NCBI RefSeq assembly: GCF_945859685.1
Contig: NC_079148.1
Coordinates: 127,305,621-127,369,620 of the forward strand
Reading direction: 5' to 3'
Length of the DNA: 64,000 nucleotides
Source: Eupeodes corollae
Taxonomy: Eukaryota; Arthropoda; Insecta; Diptera; Syrphidae
A program made the translations under genes and the position numbers. Of this stretch, positions 33,787 to 44,754 are shown piece by piece. A model generated the notes under the pieces. The model saw nothing but the letters and a program-made list of their open reading frames with translations, made no database searches and was not told the DNA's origin. The stretch's first letter is position 1. Each line of letters opens with the position of its first letter.

Positions 33787-35651
33787 ATGGCAAGAAAACG
33801 TCAAAGATTAGCAGCGGCGATAATAATTTTATTATTAAAAAAGATCAACTTGGGTTCGAGATTGGATTTTAAAAAGACGAGAAGCTGGTGCCTTCTATAA
33901 TTTATTAAATGAATTGAATATAGAAGATGTTCAGCAATACTTCAATTTCACTCGGATGACCGCAATTGATTTGGAAGTTTTGCTATTAAAAGTGGGTCCT
34001 ATTATAAAGAACAAGACACTCGATTCCGTGAGTCAATATCACCGAAGGAAAGACTCTTGTTGACTCTGCGATTCTTAGCATCTGGTAAGTACAGTGCATA
34101 CATATAATTATAATTTAACGACAATAGCAGGTTGAATCTTTGACTATCATTTTTTTCAGGTGACTCATACCATTCCCTGATGTATTTATTTAGAATTCCT
34201 GTATCCACCATATCAAAAATTGTTCCGGAAGTATGCCAAGCTTTACACGATTGTCTACACGAGGAATATTTAAAAGCATGTAAACAAAAAACATTATTAA
34301 TCAACTTTTTTATTCTCAAGTATTTAAGTAAGCTACACTTATGTATGTACATTATTACAATTAAACGAAATATTATGACTTGTAAGAATATGGTAAGAGT
34401 TATTGCCCATCATCAGTAGGTTCATCGGTGTCCACGGTTGGTGGTATAGTATTATCCAAGATTAGGTCAATATGTTCATTGGAGGCACCAGGCATTGGAG
34501 AGTAAATATATACCGATCTTGATGAACTTTTAGGTGTGTTTGTGGTTCCATCCTCCTCGTCTTGAATGTCAACAATAGCTCTTTGTATTATTCGGCGAAG
34601 TTTTTTGTTGCCTGTACTACTGAAACTCTTAAGCACCGAGGTAATATATTCGCCAAATATCTGATCATCATCATTTGGTTCGGATAAAATTTTTTGGCAT
34701 TTACTTAAAATGTCCTCACGTTTTCTTTTTTTCACTACTTTGGCTGGCTGTGTTTCAAATCCAATATTTATGTTATGTTGAGGTGCACTTGAATGCTCTG
34801 GCTCTGATGGAAAATCATTACTGTCAGCAGTAAAATTATCCTGTAATAATAAAATAAATTTGTTTCAGGTTCCATCTACTCAGTCTGAATGGTTGCATAT
34901 AGCTGAAATATATAACGAAAAATGGAATTTTCCTAATTGCGTTGGATCATTGGACGGCAAACACGTGGTTTTTAAGGCTCTAGAACACAGTGGAAGCTTC
35001 TACTTTAATTATAAAGGATCTCATAGTATTGTATTAATGATAGTGGCAGACCCATGCTATAAAATTACTTATATGAATGTGGGATGTAATGGAAGTGTTT
35101 CTGATGGTGGCGTTTTTTTCCATACACCATTATTTTCAGCATTGGAAAATAACACATTAAACATCCCTAGACCAACTAAACCACTAGGAAGCTTATTAGC
35201 GCTTCCGTTTGTTTTAGTAGCTGATGATGCATTTGCACTAAAGCCTTACCTAATGAAACCATTCCCGTTTAAAAACCAACCCGCAAATAACAGAGTTTAC
35301 AATTATCGACTGTCAAGAGCAAGGAGAATGGTTGAAAGCGTCTTTGGCATAATTGCTAGTAAATTTCGTATATTTCGTAGGCCATTAGAACTGGGTCCAG
35401 AAAAAACTAAAACTGTTACAATGGCTGCTTGTGCTTTGCATAATTTTATATTATCTCGAAAGGAGACGACGCGTCAGCGATATATTGGAAATACGAATGA
35501 AATTGAAATTCAGCCTGAACAAAATTTTGTCAATTTAGAAAGAGGATCCGATAATCGTCCAGGAAATGAAGCGCAAAGAATACGTGAAGCATTCAGGGAG
35601 TATTTTATTTCTCCGCAAGGTGAAGTACCTTGGCAATATCAGCATATTTAA
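33787..35651 (+). pseudogene. Harbinger DDE transposase, three exons, frameshifted
   Basis: Exon 1 is 33787-34084, exon 2 34160-34275 and exon 3 34869-35651. Exon 1 starts MARKRQRLAAA. An 8-bp loss relative to copy 1 (near 33841) and a one-base loss near 34019 shift its frame. Exon 2 codes for a helix-turn-helix-like region (GDSYHSLMYLFRIPVSTISK). Exon 3 is open for about 260 codons and holds the DDE_4 catalytic core: Asp in GSLDGKH (exon residue 29), Asp in VLVADDAF (119/120) and Glu in RRMVESVFG (156). The exon 2 donor reads AAA/GCATGT, a GC donor or a mutated GTATGT. The nuclease would act in the nucleus with the MADF partner. Confidence 0.88.
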
Positions 35652-36049
35652 TTAATTTAAAAATGATGTGTATAAATATATGGTTAATAAAAATAAATCA
35701 ATACAAATCAGTCTTTAATTTAAAAATGATAAATAAATACTTGTTTACATACCAATGTATCCGTACAAGGTGCTCTGCTAACGTCCAAGAAGTTAAGGGC
35801 CTCGAAATAGCACCAGCTTGGTTTGTAAAGGTCATCCTGGCCACTTCCACTTTTCTTTATTTTTATTTTTTTGTTTTCATTTTGCCACTGGCTCCTTAAG
35901 TTGTGAAGTTTCCGAGAAACTTCATTCTCATTCGTATGAAACTCTTCCGCGATCTTATTAAGAACAGATTTTTTTTTAATTCGGTCCTTGTAATTTTCGT
36001 CCCGGTTATTCCATAAACATGGATTACACTCGTAAACTTCAATTAAACG
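34400..36049 (-). pseudogene. Harbinger MADF-BESS DNA-binding protein, two exons, start lost
   Basis: Reverse-strand exon 1 (36049-35753) codes for most of a MADF domain (ECNPCLWNNRDENYKDRIK, then a VSRKLHNLRSQW helix and KPSWCYFEALNFL). It ends at a consensus donor (TTG/GTATGT). Exon 2 (34840-34400) starts after an ATTATTACAG acceptor in the same phase. It has a basic stretch (KKRKRED), then a BESS motif (DDDQIFGEYITSVLKSFS and a basic helix), and stops at 34400. BESS motifs mediate protein-protein contacts. The ATG and first 20 or so codons, present in copy 1, are deleted at about 36049. The MADF protein is inferred to bind element ends and recruit the transposase, as Myb-like partners do in other Harbingers. 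Confidence 0.85.
34841..34868. promoter_or_regulatory. Back-to-back splice acceptors of two antisense genes
   Basis: The plus strand ends in TTTGTTTCAG before transposase exon 3 (34869). The minus strand ends in ATTATTACAG before MADF exon 2 (34840). Both acceptors share one 28-bp interval, so each gene's pyrimidine tract lies in the complement of the other's acceptor region. Both junctions restore the expected protein reading. Confidence 0.75.
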
Positions 36050-36286
36050 TCAACCAGCTACTTGCGCGAGATATACGAAACTGTTTCGATAAGCTGCAAG
36101 AACTGTCGCGAGTCGATACAAATGTGTTTAAACTAGCAATTAATTGCACTTGCAAATACTCGCAAGAAGTTATGAAAGTACTGTCGCGATAGAAATTGCT
36201 TGGTAGTTTCCACTTGCAATTCACTGTCGGACAGACTATCGGACATTTATTGCAGAAGTTTTCTTGCAAATGGAAACGCGGCCTAA

Positions 36287-36687
36287 TATTCAATACGTGT
36301 GCTCAACTTATTATTATATACGTTTTGGCAAACTTTTAAGTACAACGATACAATGATGCCTTCCATTCAAGTATATAAATTTGCAAAAAAAAGAAATAAT
36401 AAAATTAAAAAAAAAAAACCGTCACATGAGAAACCCATTCAAGAGAGGGATTCACCAAGATAATGAGTTGTCATTTGATTAAAACGTGGCTTGAATGTGG
36501 AAGAGGGTAACCATGCATTTCAGTAAACAAGAAAAAAAAATAGTAAATATTATTATTATTTTGTTGCAGTACCAATTAATGTCAAAGTTTTAAATTATTG
36601 TCACTTGAGTCGTGGATAAATCTAAGGATGATTTCTGTTTGATTCGTGGAAACGATGCTCATTTACGAAAAAATGTTTTTTTTTTTA
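36287..36687. other. AT-rich spacer without recognisable features
   Basis: Contains A-rich runs (36393-36420) and no gene or transposon signature that I can recognise. Confidence 0.45.
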
Positions 36688-36689
36688 TA

Positions 36690-37347
36690 ACGGGTGACCA
36701 CACAAAGATGCCTATATTTGTTTTTTGTCTCGCTCCGGCGGTGGTAACACTGCTATGGTGTCGAATGCGCGATCCAGTTTTCATTTGTTATCAGTCGTCA
36801 TGGATAGTTACACCGATAAAGAACGAGCATTTTGCGTCGAGTTATATTTTCGCGAAAATTCATATGTTACACAGCCAGCGTGTGACGGTTTGGTGGGGCA
36901 TTGTCGGTCCCTACTTTTTTGATGGAACGGTAAACGGGGAGCGGTACAGAAACATGTTAAGCAAATTCCTCCTCCCCGAACTTCGCCGTAGACGTCGTTT
37001 GAGTCGAACAATATTCTAACAGGATTATGCGACGTGCCATACTGCCTGCGAAACGCTCGCTCTGTTTTTTCCTCTGAAGATATTTGAAAGGGCGTGTCTA
37101 CACGACTCGTGTACGTGATTTGGAGGATTTAAAAGCGCGCATTTGACAAGAAATTTCTGAGATTACGCCGGAAATGTTAAGAAATGTCTTCGAAAATTTT
37201 GCCAAAAGATAAATTTAATGGATGTAATATTTCATAAATAATTTGTCTAATCTGTATTTTCGAATAAAATTTGTATCGTTGTTGTACGTTCTTTGGTTCT
37301 GGAGTTATTTCAAAAAGAAATATGGGCATCTTTGTGTGGTCACCCTG
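36690..37347 (+). mobile_element. Internally deleted mariner-type element
   Basis: A 658-bp element between TA sites (36688-36689, 37348-37349). Terminal repeats of about 28 bp are almost perfect: ACGGGTGACCACACAAAGAT on the left, CAGGGTGACCACACAAAGAT inward from the right. Remnants of a transposase include the start (MDSYTDKERAFCVELYF, from 36799) joined directly to a late part (VWWGIVGPYFFDGTVNGERY, about 36890-36950), then DYATCHTACETLAL and a C-terminal FMDV-like end. About 150 residues of the N-terminal half are missing. It resembles the rosa-type transposase at 20213 in its VTVNGDRYR and CHTA blocks. Confidence 0.87.
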
Positions 37348-37876
37348 TATACAAATTAAAAAATTGTCGAGACTTAAATACCTTAAGTTATAACAAGAAT
37401 CTAACTCGATTCAAATGTTCCATCGACTTCAACTCTTGAGTCAGCTTGATCTTGTATGGGTGAAACCCAAGATCATTACACAAAATAAGCCATAATGTAG
37501 TCGGTTGAATGATTTGGACTCCGTTAACTCACTGACAAAACAACAAATGTGTAGACTCAAATTTTGGTTAAAAATGTTTGCAAACGTTGCTGATTCGTGT
37601 ACTTTACCATTATGAGATTGTTAAGCTTGGTGCATAAATTGACAATGACAGTTCGATGATTACTAAAACGAAAATCCCGATATTTGAAAGTGTATGAGTT
37701 TTTGAGAAGCTTTTCGGCTGTCATGCAAAGTTAAGATGACATTTATGCTATTGAGCAGGTTCTGACGACATAAAGGACTGATTTAATGACATAAGGGGCT
37801 TGTTGCCAAAAAAATGTTTTCAATTAAGGCAAATTTATGAAAAAGTTACCTGGAAAGTAAGCCCAGCGATATCCAA

Positions 37877-38867
37877 GGTCCCCATTATGAATAGCAAATC
37901 GAACTTAAAACTTAACGAATTCGCTAATTTCGTATTAGGAATAGCGATTCGCTCAAATTAAGTTCGCTTTAAATGTCAAAATTTTAACGAATTAAGTTAT
38001 CGACGAATTACAAATAGCGAGAGTTCGCTAATTTAACCGCTCAAATTGTCAAATCATATCGGAAGAGTTTCTATTGATAATTTTCTATTATTTGTTTTGT
38101 TTGTCTTAATTAAAAATGTGTGATAAAAGAAAAAGGTAGTTTTTGAATTATTATAAAAAACGAAAATAATAATGTTTATTTCAAGAACAAATACAAATCA
38201 GTTTGCAAAGCTTGTGGAACTGATGGAAAGGTATCCCGATATTTCTAGAGGCATAGGAGCTTTTGGGTCTTTTTTCTTCTTTTCCTTTGAGACATTTCTA
38301 TCTGTTTCCAAGCTGGACAAAGTTTGGTTTCTAGCACTTGAAGAACTTCGTTCAAAACGATTAATACCGTTGGTTGGGATAGCCCGATATCGAAATCATT
38401 ACCAACACAGTTTTGGCAGCTACCACTTCCAAGAAATCGCAGCGTACAAGCTAGTTTTATAAGAGGTGGAATGGAACGTGTACTAGTTGATGTGAATGTT
38501 TCACTTCACTGTTTCTCGAATGTTTCTCCTAATTCTACCCATCATAATATTTTCTTCCCTCGTACTTTCAGAATCAGTTTCTTCAAAAAACAAATCGACG
38601 TTGCTTAACATTATAATTAATTTTTAATAAACAAATGACAATTTATTGAAGAACGCAAATCACAATATGAGAAAACAAATTTCACAATAATTAAAGCAAT
38701 TGACAATATTTGACATTTAACATATGTTATTTCAATGCAATTATTTTTGGCAGCACTGATTTTGAAGCGAATGCGGAAGCTCGCTAACGATAATACCGAT
38801 ATTATCGAAGTTCGCTAAAACATTCGCTTTTAGTCGAACGTTTGATTCGGTATTCATAATGGGGGTC
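37877..38867 (+). mobile_element. Harbinger-type non-autonomous element with a Myb gene relic
   Basis: Inverted ends: GGTCCCCATTATGAATAGC on the left, GACCCCCATTATGAATAC inward from the right. The right flank is TAA; the left flank is CAA, so one flank of the 3-bp duplication has probably mutated. The subterminal regions are rich in AATTCGCTAA-type motifs. Inside is a relic of a zeste-like Myb/SANT gene (38116-38470); no transposase was found. Confidence 0.75.
38116..38470 (+). pseudogene. Zeste-like Myb/SANT DNA-binding gene relic of a Harbinger
   Basis: A 20-nt first exon (38116-38135, MCDKRK plus a split codon) is followed by a 50-bp intron (GTAGTT...TTTCAAG). Exon 2 (from 38186) reads RTNTNQFAKLVELMERYPDI, the first helix of the Myb_DNA-bind_5 (regulatory protein zeste-like) domain carried by many Harbinger elements. 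After ISRG the frame shifts and the rest cannot be read as one domain. The same exon layout is found on the reverse strand at 51608-51524. Confidence 0.72.
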
Positions 38868-38933
38868 TAAATAAGTATCAAGTCAATTTTACTTGTATGT
38901 CAAAATATCAGCTGATTATGTTTTTTTTTATAA

Positions 38934-39382
38934 GGGGTCGATTATATCAGTAAAATTTGAAACAGGAGGAATCTGAAATGTTTTACTGATGAGCGTTTAT
39001 AGCAATCAGAAAATTTACGTCATTAAATGTTCTTTTCTTTTGATCATACCATCGAGCTTCGGTCCTCAGACTATTTTGTTGCTGTTGCTGTTGCTTTCAT
39101 CAGTAAAATTTGTAATGATGTGATTGGAACAGTAAAAAATTGGAACACCAACAGTAAAACGAAATCGAAAGTTTTGTTGGCTTTTGGCTGTCAGCTGTTC
39201 AGTAAAATGAAACTTCATTAAAAAAATTAAAATGGATTTTGTTTCTTTTTGAAAAAATACTAGAATATATACATATATATCTTATTGCATCAATATTTTG
39301 CTAGAAATAAATCTGTAACATGTTCAAAAACTAAAAACAAAAATTTTACGGATGGATTTCACTGATAGATATAACCAGCCCC
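38934..39382. mobile_element. Harbinger-type MITE with TAA duplication
   Basis: 449 bp between TAA copies (38931-38933, 39383-39385). Ends are GGGGTCGATTATATCAGTA on the left and GGGGCTGGTTATATCTATCA inward from the right. CAGTAAAAT-type motifs recur inside. There is no convincing coding capacity. Confidence 0.75.
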
Positions 39383-39385
39383 TAA

Positions 39386-42155
39386 CTTTGTGATTTAATT
39401 TAGGGTGAGTTCAAAAATGCAATGCATTTATAGACAGAAAAAGATAAACAATATTAAAAACCAGTTCATAAATGTCATCAAAGTAGGCTGGTTTTGGTTT
39501 TTTAGTGTCTTAACAAAATTATTTCTAAATGTCAAATGAAAATGTTTTATTAGGACTTATTTTCATTGTTTTGAATTGAACAAATTCATTCATTCCTATG
39601 AAGTATAAATATTACATTTCAACTTATTAATAAAAAATTATTTTATTTTTTGTAAAAAATTTAAAAATATTCAATTATTTTACCTACTCATCTTGTTCTG
39701 ACATTTTCCTGCAAAGCTGCAACAGAAATAAAATGAGTGCAGGTTTGATTGCATTTCAGCTGTCAGACTCTTTTTTTGAACAGTATTACCGACTACAGTG
39801 TATTTGTATTTATGAACGCAAATCTGGCATTAGTGCTGCAGTTTTACAATAATGAACCTACACTTATTTAGTACACAATTGTATTTAAAGTTTTGTGTAA
39901 AAGGGTTCCTTGTCATTTTGTAAAATGAATAGACATTTTTTCCTTACAATACAAAACACAAAGTACTGTGTACTTTAACTTGTGTAACGAGTTTTTTTGT
40001 TAGTTAAATCATTTCGCACGATTAGAATAGATGACAGCATTCAAAGTGACCGGAACTCGAAAGTGATACAAAATATAAACTCTAAATGGAAAATGCTTTT
40101 TGTAATGTGTACAAATATATTTGACGTTTGGATCTGATTTACATACGCTCAGCCACTTTTTTATAATTCAACATTGAATTGCAGTGACAAATGAGTAATT
40201 GGTACTCATTTTTGCTCTTCTCACTTCACCATCTCTTTTTAAGCATCAAGAAAGAGCGAGATAGAATGATGTAACGTCAAAATTTGTCTCTTTCAAAGAG
40301 TTTTAAATTAAAATGTGAACTGTGTCACTTGCGAGTCTTTAATTTTAAAAATCTTCGTTAGAATTATTTTGTTTTTATTAGAAATGTTAATTTTTCTTAG
40401 TTCTAAAACTTTTCCTAAACTTTTACATTTTTAACTATATACATTTAAATTTGTTTAATTAGGATTTTTAAATTAAAGCATACATAAGACCTTATTGAGA
40501 TCTCAAAATCTTTATACGATGTGCTTTTGAATATAATAAATTAAATTGATAATAATTATTGTTAATTGGGATTATATGGCAGGAGGTGTTGAATTGAAAA
40601 TATATAAGATAAATCAAATTTAATTACAGAAAATATATGTGCATATAAGTACTTTTACACAATCCCTCTTATTAGCAATAATAATTAAAACAATGACTTG
40701 TGAAATTTTTGATTCTTATTAAAAGTATGTAATTTTAGATTTTTCTCACATTTTAATACGTTTTATTTTTCTCTTAATTACTTTAATTGTTATATTTTAG
40801 ATAGAAAAGTTAAGCATTCAATAAAGTTAGTTACATTTGACAATTTTTTATATTCAATGTAAATTACTTTATTGTTTAAAAAATTGTATCATAATTATGC
40901 ACAATATTTTTGTTTTTGTCACATAATATGACAATGGATAAAATAAACAAATGAATTATATCAAAATAAGACGGAAAGTTTGTTATTTGCCCAACTGGTT
41001 AATTTTACAAAAAATCTTTCCATAAAATTCTTGCCTTGTTGTTTGGCAAATGTTGTGTAAATCAATCAACATCTTCTGATGAGATAAACAAAAACAAATC
41101 AAGAATTTTGCTCTTGAAAAATTGTATCAAATAAATATTTTTATATTTGTATACAAAATATCTCAACAAAAAACAACTTTTAATGTGGGTTAGCATGTAA
41201 ACAGTACTTAAGTTTATTGATAAAGTTTTAAAGGTGGCGCTGAAATGAACACTTTTGTCATCAACAACGAGTTATTTAGCAAACAAATGTCAAACAAATT
41301 TCAAATAAAAATTGACATCCGCCATTTTAAAAAAATTATTCACAGTAACCGGATGACAATTTGAAGTTAGTCGCCATATTTTTTACTTGTAGTTTCCTAT
41401 TCTCAATTAACAATACAAAAAGTTATAGTAGCCGTTAGCTTTAAGCGTCATGACCTAATCCAAATCTATTTGTAAAACGTCAATAGAAAACAAAACAAAA
41501 ACAACACGTAATTTTGCTTTCGATCTAAATTAAAAACAAGATTTATATATTATCGACCTGGGTTAACAGTTTTGTTGTTAACTAAAATGTTTGAAAATAC
41601 TTTACACTCAACTGAATGTTGTTGCGCTTGATTGATGATGTGTAAAATATTGGTTGTCAATTTTCATTCAAAAATATTACAATTCAGTTAGGTATATTTT
41701 TTTTTTAGGATTTCGTGATAAAAATTAGAATTTGCACTTGATCGTGTATTGCCCAACAAAATTGAATAAAGTGCAACCATGTCATAATCGATAATTTGTG
41801 ATTTGGTTATGTCAAGTTTTTTCTCGATTTTTTATTGAATAAAGTGCAACCAAATCGATAATTTGTGATTGGGTTATGTCAAGTTTTTCCTTGATTTTGC
41901 TTTCCATTCATTAAAATTGTTTTTAACCCTTGAAAGATAACCTACGTTGAAATGACGTATAAATATGTGTATCACTTATGGTCTATGGAATATGGTTATC
42001 TTTCTATGGTTAAACAAACTTCTTATTTTTAAATACTGAGATTTTCCATTTAAACTTACCACAGACTTAACCTGTCAGTTTGTCGATTGTGGTTTGTTTA
42101 TTTTCAAGTTGATTGTTAAAATTGTATTCAAATTATTTAAGAAATAATTCCCCAA
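39386..42155. other. AT-rich DNA, few recognisable features
   Basis: No gene is seen. A stretch near 39855-40000 shares GTAAAAGGGTTCCTTGTCA with the reverse strand of about 54245-54270, so part is a dispersed repeat. A tandem duplication at 41761-41898 is listed separately. CCCAACAAAA at 41752 and TTTTGTTGGG at 42919 could be ends of another element, but the match is too short to claim. Confidence 0.45.
41761..41898. repeat. Tandem duplication, about 73-bp unit
   Basis: ATTGAATAAAGTGCAACCA starts at 41761 and again at 41834. Both copies continue with ATCGATAATTTGTGATT and GGTTATGTCAAGTTTTT; the second is slightly shorter. Confidence 0.8.
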
Positions 42156-42828
42156 CCCCCAGTTTCACAAGGAAAGTTTAAACTTCTGTTTTGGTTTAAA
42201 CTTCAGTTCAACAATTTATTCGGTTTTACACTTTCCTTTAAACTTTGAACTGGGTTCATTCTGTAGTTTAAGTTAAACGCCAGTATTCTGCCGTTTAACC
42301 TCAGTTCAACGTTTGGGCACTACAACAGTTGTCAGAATAGCTGACATTTTCATATTAAATATTGAATTAATTTATGATGGTGATTTATCCTATTTTCAAT
42401 AAATATTAATAAAAAGTATATTGTTATTTTAAAATGTCGAGTTCGGAAAGTTATATTAAAGATATTAGTGATGAGGAAAACTTAATTTTAATTGTGAAGT
42501 GAGAAGAGAAAAACGCATTCAATTCAGAACAAATCGTTTCAATTGATTGTTGGGACGATTGTCAATAAAACACAAAATATCTGTTGCTGTTTCACGTGTT
42601 CCTCGCTTCAGAGAGAGAAAGAAAAAACGATGACCAGCTACGCATTGCTTACATTACGTCACATTACTTACAATGCTACCAAACTCTTTTCATACAATTT
42701 AATTAAACTACGTTCAATTGAACTGAAGTTCAGAGCAAACTGTGAAACTAGAAGAGTTGAACTTCAAATTTAAACTTAAGTTCAAGTCCACCTGATCTTA
42801 AGTTTAAACTTCCACTGTGAAATTGGGC
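42156..42828. mobile_element. Non-autonomous DNA transposon (probable Harbinger-type MITE)
   Basis: Ends form an imperfect inverted repeat of about 28 bp: CCCCCAGTTTCACAAGGAAA on the left and GCCCAATTTCACAGTGGAAG inward from the right, both followed by GTTTAAACTT. AGTTTAAACTT/AAGTTCAA motifs recur inside. An ATG at about 42434 opens a short acidic peptide (MSSSESYIKDISDEENLIL) before a frame break, perhaps a transposase N-terminus. No target duplication is clear. Confidence 0.65.
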
Positions 42829-44313
42829 ATAAGATTTACAAATAAATAATTTGATGTATCAAGCTCATGTTGTTCGTCTGAAGGGCGCAAATCGTTAAAA
42901 AAATTTAATACCCGTGTTTTGTTGGGAAATCTATCCATAGTAAAGTAGGATTTTACACTAATAACAAAAACAATATCCATAGTGAGAATAACACCGATAA
43001 AAGTTAGAGTAGAATCTCACTATGGATAGGATTTTTTAAATTTATGTATATGAGCCTCGAATGGATCTTATGTGATTTCGTTCTCAAATGTTGGTACGGT
43101 TGATATTGCATTTGTATCTCGATGGCTGTGTTCGTTGAGTAGTTCTGCATTTGGAATCATGTGTGTTTTACATTGCGGAAAAAACGAATCTATTACTGTT
43201 GATATTATTTAGTTTTATTTGAAAATGGACTAACTGGGCTTATTTTGCAAGAAAAAACAGTTGAAAATATTTTTATGTAGTAGAAAATATATTTATTGTT
43301 TCCAATATATAGATAAATCTCAACTTGATTCAGGTCTATAAAGAATTGAGGCTAGCTTCAAGCTCGCCACAACACCACATGTTAATGTAGTAGTCTACGA
43401 ACAAAACTCCTTTTTGAAGTTTTTTATTATTATTTTGACAGATCTTCTTTCAGTTGTACCAATTTTTAAATACAAAAATCTGGCCACTGCGGATCGTTTT
43501 GTTGGGAATTTCTCACTTTACTATATATGAAATGCGAACAAAACGCACGTATTGAAAATTTGACAAGTACACTGACACTAGTTACACAGTTAGATAGATC
43601 TTTTTCCATTCGCCACAGAAAAAAATCTTTTTCTTTTATTTCAATGCAAATTTAATAAAAAAAAAACATAAATTTGTATTTTATTATCAACACCGGATGC
43701 GGAACAGATCATTTGAATAAAAGAGAACACATTTTTTACACCTATTTGTCAAAAAGTTGTTATCATACCAATTACTACTTTTTTTCAATAATGGTCGTAA
43801 ATGGATTAACAACAAAATTTTTATATATTTGATATACAAACCTACTTCAGAGTAATACTTTTAGGTCATAATTGAAAAAAAAGTATTCACTTGAAGTAAA
43901 AGTCATAAAATCTCTCCGGGAACAATTTATCATTTATTTAAATGAAAACGTCTCGAGGTCAACAAACAACTTTATATTACTACGAATATATGAAATTTTA
44001 ATGATACGTCATAAAAATGCGTTTTGACATCGTTATATTATAAACAATGAGGATAAGAGTAGCTTTAGGGGTAGTATTTTAATTTAAAATTACTCGAATG
44101 ACTAATTTTGAATTTTGTATGAATGTTTTATCATGCTTGAAAGTGTTGCCTTTCTGTCAAAAAAAACAAAAACAGTTTTTAACCACATAAAATGCTTAAT
44201 TTGATCTTTAAAAATTCTTTCTGAGAATTTAATTTATTTTTGCATTTGTATTTTAATATGAATATTGATAATTTTGTGTGAATAGAATTAAATTGAAAAG
44301 TGATTTTTTTTTA
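42829..44313. other. AT-rich DNA with one short hairpin
   Basis: A TATCCATAGTGAGA / TCTCACTATGGATA inverted repeat (about 42975-43030) is the only structure I see. No gene is recognised. Confidence 0.45.
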
Positions 44314-44754
44314 CATTGGGTGCATTCAAAAAGCTAGTGACTAAGTAGTCAAAATTCAACTAGCATTGTGAATGCAAAATTGCACTACAAAGCTAGTTAA
44401 TGCAGAACTGTCATATTAATGACAACTAAAAATATAAAAAATAAGAAACATTTGTGTTTTCAGAACTTTAAATAGTTTTTTTTTTTTTTTTAATTCAATA
44501 AAACCAAATAGAAGATATAATATGATTGATTTATATTTGTATTTAAATACCGAAAGACTTATTTCACTTTGAATTCTTGTGTCCTTACCGAGCAGCTTAT
44601 TGTGAAACGTCAAAACCAGTGTGAACTAACTTTGTTTTGTTGCCGAAATTTTTACACTACGTCGGAGGGGAAATTTCAACTACTTTTGTAGTTTGATTTA
44701 GCCAATCAGAATCCCTTGACTACGTAGCCACTAGCTTTGTGAATGCGACCATTG
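44314..44754. mobile_element. MITE family X, copy 1 (441 bp)
   Basis: Inverted ends of about 35 bp: CATTGGGTGCATTC...AAAGCTAGTGACTA on the left and CAATGGTCGCATTCACAAAG inward from the right. Both lead into a GACTACGTAGTC-like palindrome. A second copy of the family lies at 53095-53606. The interior is T-rich with no coding capacity. The target duplication is unclear, so I leave the superfamily open. Confidence 0.8.

Larger units (their letters stand above)
33569..36283 (+). mobile_element. Harbinger (PIF) transposon copy 2, nearly complete
   Basis: A 2715-bp element flanked by perfect TAA duplications (33566-33568, 36284-36286). Terminal repeats begin GGCCGCGTTTCCACTTGCAAG on the left and GGCCGCGTTTCCATTTGCAAG inward from the right. 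Both subterminal regions are full of TTGCAAG/CTTGCA motifs, likely transposase or MADF binding sites. It carries the two genes usual for the superfamily, a DDE transposase (+) and a DNA-binding protein (-), here of MADF-BESS type. Small deletions have disabled both. Confidence 0.94.
37740..38930. repeat. Dispersed repeat (family of 53780-54440) split by a Harbinger element
   Basis: Left of the Harbinger (GAGCAGGTTCTGACGACATAA, ACCTGGAAAGTAAG) and right of it (TATCAAGTCAATTTTACTTG, TGTCAAAATATCAGCTGATT) are motifs found close together at 53790-53920. The likely reading is one copy of that repeat interrupted at about 37876/38868. Confidence 0.5.

Noticed and set aside
41752..42928. CCCAACAAAA / TTTTGTTGGG as ends of a transposon enclosing the MITE at 42156
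   Set aside because: Only 10 bp match and no target duplication; similar short matches recur nearby.
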